The translations under genes and the position numbers were made by a program. A DNA stretch of 64,000 nucleotides from Pseudomonadota bacterium (GTDB lineage: Bacteria; Pseudomonadota; Gammaproteobacteria; Burkholderiales; JAJZQI01): contig JAJZQI010000012.1 in assembly GCA_021851875.1 (NCBI GenBank), positions 24,082-88,081 of the forward strand, given 5' to 3'. The stretch's first letter is position 1, and every line of letters begins with the position of its first letter. Below, piece by piece: positions 48,369-55,983 of the stretch. The notes under the pieces are model-generated. The model was not told the origin of the DNA. It was given only the letters and a program-made list of their open reading frames with translations, and did no database searches.

Positions 48369-49314
48369 GACTGCCTTTACCTATGCATGTCGCAGCGGAT
48401 TGCACCTTAATCATCTGCCACAGGCAATACCTTGCGATTGTGATCCATCGAGTCGTGAAACCATCGGGTACTGGCTTGAATGGTTTGCTGGGCGAGCGAT
48501 GGCTGCTCTGAAACTGGCGGAGCGCTTGTACGTCGATTTCGCCAATCACACAGTAGTCGGTGACCCCTCCTTTGACTCGCAGCACGTCGCGTTTCCAGCT
48601 GTCCTTGAATGGGGCGCGGATGCGGCTGTCACCGTATTGCCGATCGTTACATTGAATGATGTAGGCATGCATGTCCAGCGCGGCAGATTCAACCAGCGCA
48701 TTGAAGGTTTCTGTATCTGGATTCCATTCCGGTACAAATAGCACATCCACCTTGCCACGCAGGTCGGCACGGTAACTGATGTTGGTTAATTCGCTGCAAA
48801 CCAGCAGCGCAAAGCGAAGGTCACCATGTTGAATGACTGGTGGTTTTACCCATGTTTTGTCAGGCCGCATTTCCAAGCCGGCCAACCGGAACAACTCCTG
48901 CTCCTCATGCAAAGCTGGGCGCTGCTTGTCCTGCCGGTAAATCATCAGTGAGGGGAACCCTACGCCGTCGTGTAGCAGGGCTGCCCATACTTGATTGCGT
49001 ACCCGCGCCTTGCTTGCATGCAAGTACTGGATACCCGTGATCAGTGAGATACCTCGGCCTTGAAGCTTGCGGGCAATGCGTACGAACCAGTGCGCGGGCA
49101 GTGCCAATTCCGGCAGAATCAGATAGCGACTATTGCGAGGTTGGGTGATCACAGTATCTAGCATGCGGCACAAACGTGCATATCGGTTGATATCCGGATC
49201 AGGCATATGCATTACCCGATTCGGTGTGCTCACATCGAACTGCTGTTGCAAGTGATTGGGCGCGACGATGGCTGCCGCACCTGCACGCGGCCCGGGCCGA
49301 CGGCCATAGCCCAC
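48334..49314 (-). CDS. Nitrilase-like C-terminal portion of a defence-type protein (RT-nitrilase/DRT1-like), N-terminally truncated
   Basis: 326 aa open from GTG 49314; the frame continues upstream a few codons to a stop near 49335 without a better start, so the N-terminus is probably lost at the island edge. Nitrilase-superfamily residues are present in order: YLILPELALP (Glu), DKQRPALHEEQ (Lys), ALLVCSELTNI (Cys). The later blocks FVPEWNPDTETFNALVESAA, AYIIQCNDRQYGDSRIRAPF and RVKGGVTDYCVIGEID recall the nitrilase half of defence reverse transcriptases of the UG1/DRT1 group. That link is from memory and needs a profile search. No reverse transcriptase motif is visible here. It is upstream of and co-oriented with abiE. 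Confidence 0.6.
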   Translation of the reverse strand: MGYGRRPGPRAGAAAIVAPNHLQQQFDVSTPNRVMHMPDPDINRYARLCRMLDTVITQPRNSRYLILPELALPAHWFVRIARKLQGRGISLITGIQYLHASKARVRNQVWAALLHDGVGFPSLMIYRQDKQRPALHEEQELFRLAGLEMRPDKTWVKPPVIQHGDLRFALLVCSELTNISYRADLRGKVDVLFVPEWNPDTETFNALVESAALDMHAYIIQCNDRQYGDSRIRAPFKDSWKRDVLRVKGGVTDYCVIGEIDVQALRQFQSSHRSPSKPFKPVPDGFTTRWITIARYCLWQMIKVQSAATCIGKGSRCIMLHFVGSY

Positions 49315-49361
49315 TTGGGCGCGAATCCCTTCCTAGTGCATCAGGAGGATGGTAATCTAAT

Positions 49362-49388
49362 GAAAAAGCCCGCTAGATGCGGGCTTTA
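49362..49388 (-). terminator. ssrA terminator
   Basis: Minus-strand AAAGCCCGCATCTAGCGGGC followed by TTTTTC, about 33 bases after the tmRNA CCA end. The segment is part of the right-hand copy of the island flank repeat. Confidence 0.85.
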
Positions 49389-49445
49389 TGGATTTCGCTG
49401 GACTGTGCGAAACATGGAATTGGTGGAGCCGGCGGGAATCGAACC
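49362..49445. repeat. Right flank of the ssrA-linked island (intact ssrA 3' end copy)
   Basis: Partner of the degenerate copy at 46090-46171; a 26-base identical core lies at 49389-49414. This copy includes the true CCA end and T-arm of ssrA. Confidence 0.8.
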
Positions 49446-49785
49446 CGCGTCCGCAAATCCTCTACAGGCAGTTCTACATACTTAGTCTGATTATTTGGAT
49501 TTAACCGTTTGCGCGCCAACCAGACAGGCTAGCATTCGGCGAGTTGTCTTAATTTAGCGTTCCAGCCAACAACACTCAGTAACGCGATCCGATGTAAATG
49601 ACACTGCTGCCGGTTTTACCCGACCTGGCCCATCGGCCTGCCAGTGCAGTGTCCGGCTGGATTAAGCAGCCAGAGAGTAGTTTTCGTCGTTTGCGACTAT
49701 TTGTTTCCAGATGGATTTACGAGGTAACTGGGCCTCGGTATGCCCTGCGTTGCTTTGCAATCTACGTCGAAACCAGGTCGGCCCC
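49421..49785 (-). ncRNA. ssrA: Transfer-messenger RNA (ssrA)
   Basis: 365 nt. The 5' end GGGGCCGACCTGGTTTCGACG (without its last base quoted elsewhere) pairs with the 3' CGGCTCCACCA to form the acceptor stem (GGGGCCG with CGGCUCC, one G-U). The T-arm CGGGTTCGATTCCCG is intact and CCA is encoded. The tag reading frame (49694 down to 49662) is GCA AAC GAC GAA AAC TAC and on, giving ANDENYSLAA then TAA. It rescues stalled ribosomes with SmpB. A TAGAAT hexamer (49816-49811) about 26 bases upstream is the likely -10 of its promoter. Confidence 0.95.
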
Positions 49786-50063
49786 GGTATCGTCTTTACT
49801 GCTGTGTGTGATTCTATCAGATTCAAAAAAGTTCCCCTAATGCTTTGCTGCTCACCATCCCGGTGCGTCATGCACGGAGGCGGTGCTGCCTGGGGTGCCC
49901 TTGTATTGGTAAATGGGGGTGTTCCGGAGCGTTTCAAGAGTGGCATGCAAGATGCTTTAAAAATTTTCACGGGCTGGCGCCTGCGCAAAATGTTGCATAT
50001 TTTATATATCTTCATGTGGCGACATTGCCCGCTTCGGTAAATTCTTATCACGGGAGTAACAGC

Positions 50064-50471
50064 ATGACACCGCAACAAGTGGAACTGGTAAAACAATCCT
50101 GGAGCAAGGTGGCGCCCATCAGCGATAAAGCGGCCGAACTGTTTTACGGCAAGCTGTTTGAGCTCGACCCCGCGCTCAAGCCGTTGTTCAAAGGCGACAT
50201 GGCGGCACAGGGACGCAAGCTGATGGCCATGATCAACACGGCGGTGGTCAATCTGGATCGCCTGGATGAAATCGTGCCGGCAGTGCAGGATCTGGGGCGG
50301 CGTCATGTAGGCTATGGGGTGAAGGACGCGCACTATGACACGGTGGCCAGTGCGCTGCTGTGGACCTTGGGCGCGGGGCTGGGCGATGCTTTTACCGCTG
50401 ATGTGAAGACGGCCTGGACCGAGGCTTACGGTATTCTCGCCGGCGCGATGAAAGCCGCAGCCACCGGCTGA
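50064..50471 (+). CDS. Single-domain bacterial globin
   Basis: 135 aa, the length of a single globin domain. MTPQQVELVKQSWSKVAPIS, AAELFYGKLFELDPALKPLF and DLGRRHVGYGVKDAHYDTV (the proximal His in RRHVGYGV, with Tyr and Lys/Asp pattern of the flavohaemoglobin-type globin domain) identify it. The FAD/NAD reductase part of flavohaemoglobin is absent. It probably binds oxygen or nitric oxide. An AT-rich imperfect dyad AAAATGTTGCATATTTT (49987-50003) upstream may bind a nitric-oxide or redox regulator. The gap between ssrA and this gene (about 280 bases) shows no other gene. Confidence 0.9.
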   Translation: MTPQQVELVKQSWSKVAPISDKAAELFYGKLFELDPALKPLFKGDMAAQGRKLMAMINTAVVNLDRLDEIVPAVQDLGRRHVGYGVKDAHYDTVASALLWTLGAGLGDAFTADVKTAWTEAYGILAGAMKAAATG

Positions 50472-50489
50472 GGAGTTGTTTGGCGGCCG

Positions 50490-51881
50490 CTAAAGCGCAA
50501 AGCGCTGGTGCAACTCCGGCAGGATCACGTCGGTATCATGCAATTGCAGGGCAAACTGTCGCATGGTGTCCGGTTCGCCATGTACCAGATAGGTCCTGGC
50601 CGGGCTGCCCAGTTGTTTGTGCCAGGCCAGCAGTTCGGCCTGGTCGGCATGGGCGGAGAAGCCGTTGATGGTGTGAATGCGGGCGCGCACAGGGATATCT
50701 TCGCCAAAGATACGCACGTGTTTGACGCCGTCGATGATCAGCCGCGCCAGCGTGCCTGCGGCGGCAAAGCCGACGAAGATGACGCTGGATTCCTTGCGCC
50801 ACAGGTTGTGACGCAGGTGATGGCGAATGCGGCCGCCGGTACACATGCCCGCGCCGGCCATGATGATGGCGCCGCCGCCAATGCGGTTGAGCGCGGTGGA
50901 TTCGGCCGTCTCGCGGGTGAAGTGCAGGCCGGGCATGTGAAAGGGGTCGTGCCCCTGATGAAAGGCCCGGGCAATATCGCTGTCGTAACAGTCCGGGTGG
51001 CGCGTGAAAATGCTGGTGGCGGAGATGGCCATGGGCGAGTCGAGGAACACCTGGGTTGAGCGGGGGATGCGTTCCTGTTCGCTGCCTTCGCGCAGGTAGT
51101 AGAGCAGTTCTTGCGCCCGCTCCAGGGCAAAGGTCGGAATGACGACATTGCCGCCGCGGCGGAACGTTTCGTTGATGGCTGCGTACAGTTCTTCCACCGA
51201 CGGGGCGAGCGGTTTGTGCTGGCGGTCGCCGTAAGTCGTTTCCATAATAACTACGTCAACGGGTTCCGCTGGTGTTTGCGGCGCGCGCAGCAAGGGACGG
51301 CCGGCGTTGCCGATGTCGCCGGAGAAAAATACCCGGCGGTTTTGACCGGCTTCGCTCAGTTGCAGCAGGATGCTGGCCGAGCCGAGGATGTGGCCGGCAT
51401 CGTAAAAGGTGGCCACGATGCCCGGCGCGAGCTCCATGTCCTGGCCGTACTGTGCCGTGCGGCCGAATTGCTCGGTGCTGTTGAGCGCATCGAGTACCGA
51501 ATAGAGCGGTTCCGGCATGGCCTTGGAGCCGTGCCGCACGCGTTTGCGCGACTGATAGCGCGCTTCCTCTTCCTGCAGGTGGGCGGCGTCGAGCATCACC
51601 AGGCGAGCCAGTTCGCGCGAGGCGGAGGTGGTGATGATCTCGCCGCGGAAGCCGCGTTTGACCAGCAGGGGAATGCGCCCGCTGTGATCCAGGTGGGCAT
51701 GGGTCAGCAGCAGAAAGTCGATGTCCGAGGGTGCAAAGCCGAAATCGGCGGCATTGTCTTCGGCCAGTTCATGGCCGCCCTGATACATGCCGCAATCGAT
51801 GAGAATTTTTTTTCCGTTGCACTCAAGCAGGTGGCAGGAACCGGTTACGCCCAGATCGGCGCCATGAAAGGAAAGTTGCAT
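50490..51881 (-). CDS. Beta-CASP metallo-beta-lactamase nuclease (RNA-processing exonuclease type)
   Basis: 463 aa from ATG 51881 with GGAGGGGCT upstream; an in-frame longer version to 51926 is less likely. Metal site THAHLDHSGRIP, then DAGHILGSA, FSGDIGN and the final NGFSAHADQAELL (beta-CASP motif C His). The Ysh1/CPSF-like cap (ERAQELLYYL, MAGAGMCTGGRIRHHL) and the RNA-metabolising domain are complete. It acts on RNA or on 3' ends; the substrate is unknown. The downstream neighbour is the convergent globin gene. Confidence 0.92.
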   Translation of the reverse strand: MQLSFHGADLGVTGSCHLLECNGKKILIDCGMYQGGHELAEDNAADFGFAPSDIDFLLLTHAHLDHSGRIPLLVKRGFRGEIITTSASRELARLVMLDAAHLQEEEARYQSRKRVRHGSKAMPEPLYSVLDALNSTEQFGRTAQYGQDMELAPGIVATFYDAGHILGSASILLQLSEAGQNRRVFFSGDIGNAGRPLLRAPQTPAEPVDVVIMETTYGDRQHKPLAPSVEELYAAINETFRRGGNVVIPTFALERAQELLYYLREGSEQERIPRSTQVFLDSPMAISATSIFTRHPDCYDSDIARAFHQGHDPFHMPGLHFTRETAESTALNRIGGGAIIMAGAGMCTGGRIRHHLRHNLWRKESSVIFVGFAAAGTLARLIIDGVKHVRIFGEDIPVRARIHTINGFSAHADQAELLAWHKQLGSPARTYLVHGEPDTMRQFALQLHDTDVILPELHQRFAL

Positions 51882-51922
51882 AGCCCCTCCGTTGGTGTTG
51901 TTGGTCGCAGAGGCTTGTGCGC

Positions 51923-52582
51923 TCAACCGTGCGACTTCAGGTAGATCAGGATGTCTTGTGGCTGGTCAATGATGGCATCGGCACCCCATGCCTGGGGCCG
52001 ATCGTCCTCGGCCAGGTAGCCCCAGCCGGCAACCAGGGCGGGCATGCCGGCTGCGTGGGCTGCTACCACATCGCGCTGGGCATCACCCACATAGAGGCAC
52101 TGATCCGGTGCCAGCCCCATTTCCGCACAGGCATGCAGCATGGGGGCGGGGTGCGGCTTGGGCTGCGGGCAGGTGTCGCCTGACACGACGGTGGCCGCTT
52201 CGGCGGCAAGTCCCAGGGCGCGCATGAGCGGCCGGGTGAAGCGTTCCGGTTTGTTGGTGACAATGCCCCACAGACGGCTTTGCGATCCGAGTTGCTGCAG
52301 CACTTCTGGCATGCCGGCAAACAGGGCGCTGTGGCCGTGTTGCAGGTCTTCGTAAAGACGCAGGTATTCACTGCGCAGGCGCTCGAAGTCGTCCTGCTCC
52401 GGTGAGATGCCGAAGCCTAACCCCAGTAGACCCCGGGCGCCGTGCGAAGCAACCGGGCGGATCGTCTCATGCGGCAGCGGCAGCAGGCCGTAGGATTCGC
52501 GCAGGAGGTTGAGGGCCAGCCCCAGGTCGGGCGCCGTGTCGGCAAACGTGCCGTCCAGATCGAACAGAACGGCGCGGATCAT
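51923..52582 (-). CDS. gph: Phosphoglycolate phosphatase (HAD family)
   Basis: 219 aa. HAD motifs: [16 protein letters not shown] (motif I, the nucleophile Asp and acid/base Asp; note Phe where Leu-Val is commoner), VTNKPERF (Thr, motif II), KPHPAPML (Lys, motif III) and [17 protein letters not shown] (motif IV). It removes phosphate from 2-phosphoglycolate produced by DNA repair. It overlaps ubiG by 4 bases (ATGA), a common Neisseriales/beta pairing. Confidence 0.9.
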   Translation of the reverse strand: MIRAVLFDLDGTFADTAPDLGLALNLLRESYGLLPLPHETIRPVASHGARGLLGLGFGISPEQDDFERLRSEYLRLYEDLQHGHSALFAGMPEVLQQLGSQSRLWGIVTNKPERFTRPLMRALGLAAEAATVVSGDTCPQPKPHPAPMLHACAEMGLAPDQCLYVGDAQRDVVAAHAAGMPALVAGWGYLAEDDRPQAWGADAIIDQPQDILIYLKSHG

Positions 52583-53295
52583 GCCGACGGCTGGCAGTAC
52601 ATCATGTAGTTGACGCTGGTGTCGGCTTCGAGCTTGTAGGTTTTTTCCAGCGGGTTGTAGGTCAGGCCGGTGAGGTCCCGCACATCCAGCCCCGCATTGC
52701 GGGCCATGCGGGACAGCTCCGACGGCTTGAGGAATTTGGCGTATTCATGCGTGCCCTTGGGCAGCATGTTGAGCACGTATTCGGCCCCTACTACGGCGAA
52801 GAGATAAGACTTGGTATTGCGGTTCAAGGTGGAAAAGAACACGTAGCCGTCCGGCTTGACCAACTTGGCGCAGGCACGCACCACGCTTTCCGGATCGGGT
52901 ACGTGCTCGAGCATTTCCATGCAGGTGACCACGTCAAAACTTGCCGGCGCTTCTTCGGCCAGGGCTTCCACGGCCTGCAAGCGGTAGTCGACCCGGTTGC
53001 CCGATTCCAGCAAATGCAGCTTGGCCACCTTGAGCGGCTTTTCCGCCATGTCGATGCCGGTGACCTCGGCCCCTTTGGCCGCCATGCTTTCAGACAGAAT
53101 ACCGCCGCCGCAGCCGACGTCGAGTACCCGTTTGCCGCTTATCTTGGCAATGCCGTCGAGGTATTCAAGGCGCAGCGGGTTGATATCGTGCAGCGGCTTG
53201 AATTCACTGTTCGGGTCCCACCAGCGGTGTGCCAGGGCGGAAAATTTGTCCAGCTCCAGCTGGTCGGCGTTGAGTGTCTGGATTTCGGTATTCAT
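52579..53295 (-). CDS. ubiG: Ubiquinone biosynthesis O-methyltransferase
   Basis: 238 aa SAM-dependent methyltransferase acting at two steps of ubiquinone synthesis. The family start [26 protein letters not shown] is exact; motif I is [16 protein letters not shown], followed by [13 protein letters not shown] and [11 protein letters not shown] 53295 is chosen; upstream in-frame codons run into the repeat region. It is followed by gph. Confidence 0.96.
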   Translation of the reverse strand: MNTEIQTLNADQLELDKFSALAHRWWDPNSEFKPLHDINPLRLEYLDGIAKISGKRVLDVGCGGGILSESMAAKGAEVTGIDMAEKPLKVAKLHLLESGNRVDYRLQAVEALAEEAPASFDVVTCMEMLEHVPDPESVVRACAKLVKPDGYVFFSTLNRNTKSYLFAVVGAEYVLNMLPKGTHEYAKFLKPSELSRMARNAGLDVRDLTGLTYNPLEKTYKLEADTSVNYMMYCQPSA

Positions 53296-53317
53296 GGGCG
53301 GAATTAAAGCATAGAAC

Positions 53318-53480
53318 GGGGGAATGGGGAATGGGAAGTAGGGAGCAGGGAGCAGGCGGGCAGGCGGGCAGGCGGCTGAACTGCTTCCCCCTTTGCAAAA
53401 GGGGGATTGAGGGGGATTGTACAGCCTAGACTTTTGCCCGCTCACCGCTCACCGTTCACCGTTCACCGTTCCCTGCTCCC
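53318..53480. repeat. G-rich and C-rich short tandem repeat cluster between mtaD-like gene and ubiG
   Basis: A run of degenerate units (GGGGAAT, GGGAGCA, GGCGGGCA repeated) from 53319 is followed by CCCCCTTTGCAAAAGGGGGA, a palindrome-like unit, a GGGGGATT motif, then CTCACCG/TTCACCG repeats (53440-53470) that reach the C-terminal codons of the deaminase gene. The plan, a purine-rich then pyrimidine-rich heptamer array abutting a stop codon, repeats that seen at 14127-14273. Confidence 0.8.
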
Positions 53481-54799
53481 AGATGATGCTGCGCCAACCG
53501 CACCTGCCAGCGGGCGGCCAGCGCGTGCAGGTCGGCCTGACTGGTCCAGGTGGGCTGGCGGTCGCGCACAACCTGCTTGCCGTCGATCCAGACTTGGCTG
53601 ACGTGCTCGCGTCCGGCCGCGTAGACGATGTGTGACAGCGGGTCGAAACAGGGGTGCGTTTCCGGCGTGTCGAGGTTGATGGCGGCAATGTCGGCGGCCT
53701 TGCCGGGCTGCAGCGAGCCGGTGCGTTCTGCCAGTCCCAGCGCCTTGGCGCCATTGAGGGTGGCCATGGCGAGCACTTCATGGGCCGGCAGGGCTTCGGC
53801 GAACCCGCTGCTGCCCTTGGCCAGCAATGCCGCCAGCCGCATTTCGGCCAGCAGATCCATGCGATTGTTGCTGGCGGCGCCATCGGTGCCCAAGCCGATG
53901 TTGATGCCGGCTTGCTGCATGGCGTGAATGGGGGCAATGCCGCTGGCCAGCTTGAGGTTGGATGTGGGGCAGTGGGCAATGTTGACGCCTTCTCGCGCCA
54001 GCAGGGCGACTTCATCGTCGGTCAGATGAACCGCGTGGGCCATCAGCAGGCCGGGACTCAACAGGCCGAGATTCTGCAGCCGTTGCAGCGGGCGCAGGCC
54101 GTACTGGGCAATGCTGTCGCCGATCTCCTGCACGGTTTCGTGCACATGGATATGGATGGGCAGATCAAGTTGCGCGGCATAGGTGGCGATTTTGCCGAAG
54201 GCGGCATCGGAAACGGTGTAAGGCGCATGCGGCGCCAGGCAGAAGCTGAGCAGGGCATTGTCTTTTTGCGCGTCGCGCAAGGCCAGGCCGTGGTGCAGAT
54301 AATCGTCCGGGTCGCTGGCGTAGCGGGTGGGGAAGTCGATCACCACCATGCCCAGAGCGGCCCGCATACCAGACGTGGCGCAGGCGCTGGCGGCGGCTTC
54401 GGGGAAGAAGTACATGTCGGCGAAGCAGGTGATGCCGGCGCGCTGCATTTCGGCGCAGGCCAAAAGGGTACCGTCGTTGACGAAGTCGTCGTAGACCCAT
54501 TTTTGCTCGGCCGGCCAGATATGGCCTTTGAGCCAGTCCATCAGCGGAAGATCGTCCGCCAGGCCGCGCATCAGGGACATGGCGGCATGGGTATGCAGAT
54601 TGATCAGGCCGGGGATGAGAACATGCTGATCCAGCAGGTGGGTGTGACGGGCGGTGAAGCGCTGCCTGAGCTGGTCGGCTGGTTCAATGGCCACGATGTT
54701 GCCCTGGTCGACGGCAATGCCGTGGTCCGGCAGAACGGTTTGGGCGGGCTCGACCGGAATGATCCAGTCGGCAAATATCAGGGTGTCAATGTGTGTCAT
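53456..54799 (-). CDS. TRZ/ATZ family amidohydrolase, 5-methylthioadenosine/S-adenosylhomocysteine deaminase-like
   Basis: 447 aa. Metal ligands: LHTHAAM (HxH), HIHVHETVQE (His, with Glu), AHAVHLTD (His) and GTDGAASNN (Asp). The PGLINLHTHAAMSLMRGLADDL block is typical of the MtaD/SAH deaminase branch, which deaminates adenosyl thioethers to inosyl forms. The start ATG 54799 (MTHIDTLIFADW) has no Shine-Dalgarno sequence. The C-terminal AGNGER reads into the repeat cluster. Confidence 0.88.
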   Translation of the reverse strand: MTHIDTLIFADWIIPVEPAQTVLPDHGIAVDQGNIVAIEPADQLRQRFTARHTHLLDQHVLIPGLINLHTHAAMSLMRGLADDLPLMDWLKGHIWPAEQKWVYDDFVNDGTLLACAEMQRAGITCFADMYFFPEAAASACATSGMRAALGMVVIDFPTRYASDPDDYLHHGLALRDAQKDNALLSFCLAPHAPYTVSDAAFGKIATYAAQLDLPIHIHVHETVQEIGDSIAQYGLRPLQRLQNLGLLSPGLLMAHAVHLTDDEVALLAREGVNIAHCPTSNLKLASGIAPIHAMQQAGINIGLGTDGAASNNRMDLLAEMRLAALLAKGSSGFAEALPAHEVLAMATLNGAKALGLAERTGSLQPGKAADIAAINLDTPETHPCFDPLSHIVYAAGREHVSQVWIDGKQVVRDRQPTWTSQADLHALAARWQVRLAQHHLGAGNGER

Positions 54800-54816
54800 G
54801 CAAGCGATTCTACAAT

Positions 54817-54843
54817 GAAAAACCCCCGCCCGCCGGGCGGGGC
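54817..54843 (-). terminator. Second terminator downstream of ompA
   Basis: Minus-strand CCCCGCCC-GGC-GGGCGGGG then GTTTTT. It lies about 95 bases beyond the first ompA terminator; the gap could hold a short RNA but no good promoter is visible. Confidence 0.7.
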
Positions 54844-54934
54844 TGAGGTGGGGACTGCCTGATGGGACGAGCAAGTACAGGGCCGGGCTTGCCCGGTCTT
54901 GCGACAGTTGATGATCCGGCGCAATTGCAGGGCG

Positions 54935-54964
54935 AAAAAAAACCCCGCCGCAGCGGGGTTTTCC
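54935..54964 (-). terminator. ompA terminator
   Basis: Minus-strand AACCCCGC-TGCG-GCGGGGTT followed by eight T, 15-20 bases after the OmpA stop codon. Confidence 0.92.
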
Positions 54965-54978
54965 GGAGTCGAACTGTC

Positions 54979-55617
54979 TTAGTTCTGTACCTTCACGCGG
55001 ATGTCCACGCGGCGGTTCGGCTGCAGGCACTCAACCAGCGCTTTGTTCTTGCCGGTGGCCTTGCCTTTAACGTCGTCGCAGGGCACTTTCGGATCGGCTT
55101 CACCTTTGCCGGCCGCTTCCAGGCGGTTGGCGGCAATGCCTTGCGCGATCAGGTAGTTTTTAACGGCGTCGGCACGTTTTTCCGACAGTTTCTGGTTGTA
55201 TTTTTCGCTGCCGATGCGGTCAGCGTAACCGGTGATCATCACCACTTCCAGTTCCGGATGATCTTTCATCTTGTTGACCACCAGGCTGTCCAGCACGGCT
55301 TTACCGTCTTCACGGATGACGGCCTTGTCGAAGTCGAACAGGGTTTCGGCTTGCAGGGTGACCTTCATGGCCGGGGCGGCCGGGCCAGCCGGAACGTCTT
55401 CAACCTTTTTCGCCGGAGCCGGAGCGGCTACGCCGCCGTCGCATTCGGCAACCGCCATGGACGGGGTCCAGTAGCCGGCATGCCAGCACTGCTTGTAGCT
55501 GTTGTGGACGATGCTGCCATCGGTTTCGGTCAGATAGCCGTTGTTGGCGGCCATGGCGGCGCCAGCGGACATCAGCAGGGCTGCGGCAATCGAACTGAGA
55601 ATTGAGGTCTTTTTCAT
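54979..55617 (-). CDS. OmpA-family outer-membrane protein (RmpM-like)
   Basis: 212 aa with signal peptide (MKKTSILSSIAAALLMSAGAAMAA). A short N-terminal part with the W/C pattern YKQCWHAGYWTPSMAVAECDGG resembles Neisseria RmpM, then a Pro/Ala linker and the peptidoglycan-binding OmpA domain (about 95-212, TLFDFDKAVIREDGKAVLD and ITGYADRIGSEKYNQKLSEKRADAVKNYL; Asp/Arg contacts conserved). It tethers porins or the outer membrane to peptidoglycan. GGAAGGAAAA precedes ATG. It is divergent from gyrA. Confidence 0.93.
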   Translation of the reverse strand: MKKTSILSSIAAALLMSAGAAMAANNGYLTETDGSIVHNSYKQCWHAGYWTPSMAVAECDGGVAAPAPAKKVEDVPAGPAAPAMKVTLQAETLFDFDKAVIREDGKAVLDSLVVNKMKDHPELEVVMITGYADRIGSEKYNQKLSEKRADAVKNYLIAQGIAANRLEAAGKGEADPKVPCDDVKGKATGKNKALVECLQPNRRVDIRVKVQN

Positions 55618-55759
55618 GTGGGTTTTCCTTCCAGGCTAAGATTGAGATTCGAATTTGTTGTGGCCAGTATGTATTAAAACACCTACTTGTGACTTTTTTC
55701 CAGACTTGATCGCACTTGATCGCCAAGTGACGACAACCTTACCTTATCAGCGCTTCTTG

Positions 55760-55863
55760 ATTGTAACGACACAACGCGCCGTATTCAAGCCTTGCTGCCT
55801 TAACATTATATGCCGCCGTATTTATTGTCCACACATTCAGCATACACTGTGTGTCGTTACAAT
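55760..55863. repeat. Perfect 14-bp inverted repeat in the ompA-gyrA intergenic region
   Basis: ATTGTAACGACACA (55760-55773) and TGTGTCGTTACAAT (55850-55863) are exact reverse complements separated by 76 bases. They could be paired binding sites or a cruciform. No gene is seen in the 366-base gap. Confidence 0.75.
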
Positions 55864-55915
55864 TCAACCATATAGAGTATGTTAATTGGCTGGTCAAGCA
55901 ACATTTGTGCGGCAT

Positions 55916-55944
55916 TTGGACGGGGGGTGGGTTCATGTTAGAAT
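55916..55944 (+). promoter_or_regulatory. gyrA promoter
   Basis: TTGGAC (55916-55921), a 17-base spacer, TAGAAT (55939-55944). It gives a leader of about 33 bases before ATG 55984. Confidence 0.75.
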
Positions 55945-55983
55945 CGGGCGTTTATACCTAAGAAAATAAGCGTCGTTCTGAAT

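Noticed and set aside
46090-49445. CRISPR or phage integrase in the island
   Set aside because: No spacer-repeat periodicity and no tyrosine recombinase motifs in any frame of the interval.
49421-49500. tRNA gene
   Set aside because: The CCA and T-arm belong to the tmRNA; no anticodon arm is present and the 5' half lies 300 bases away.
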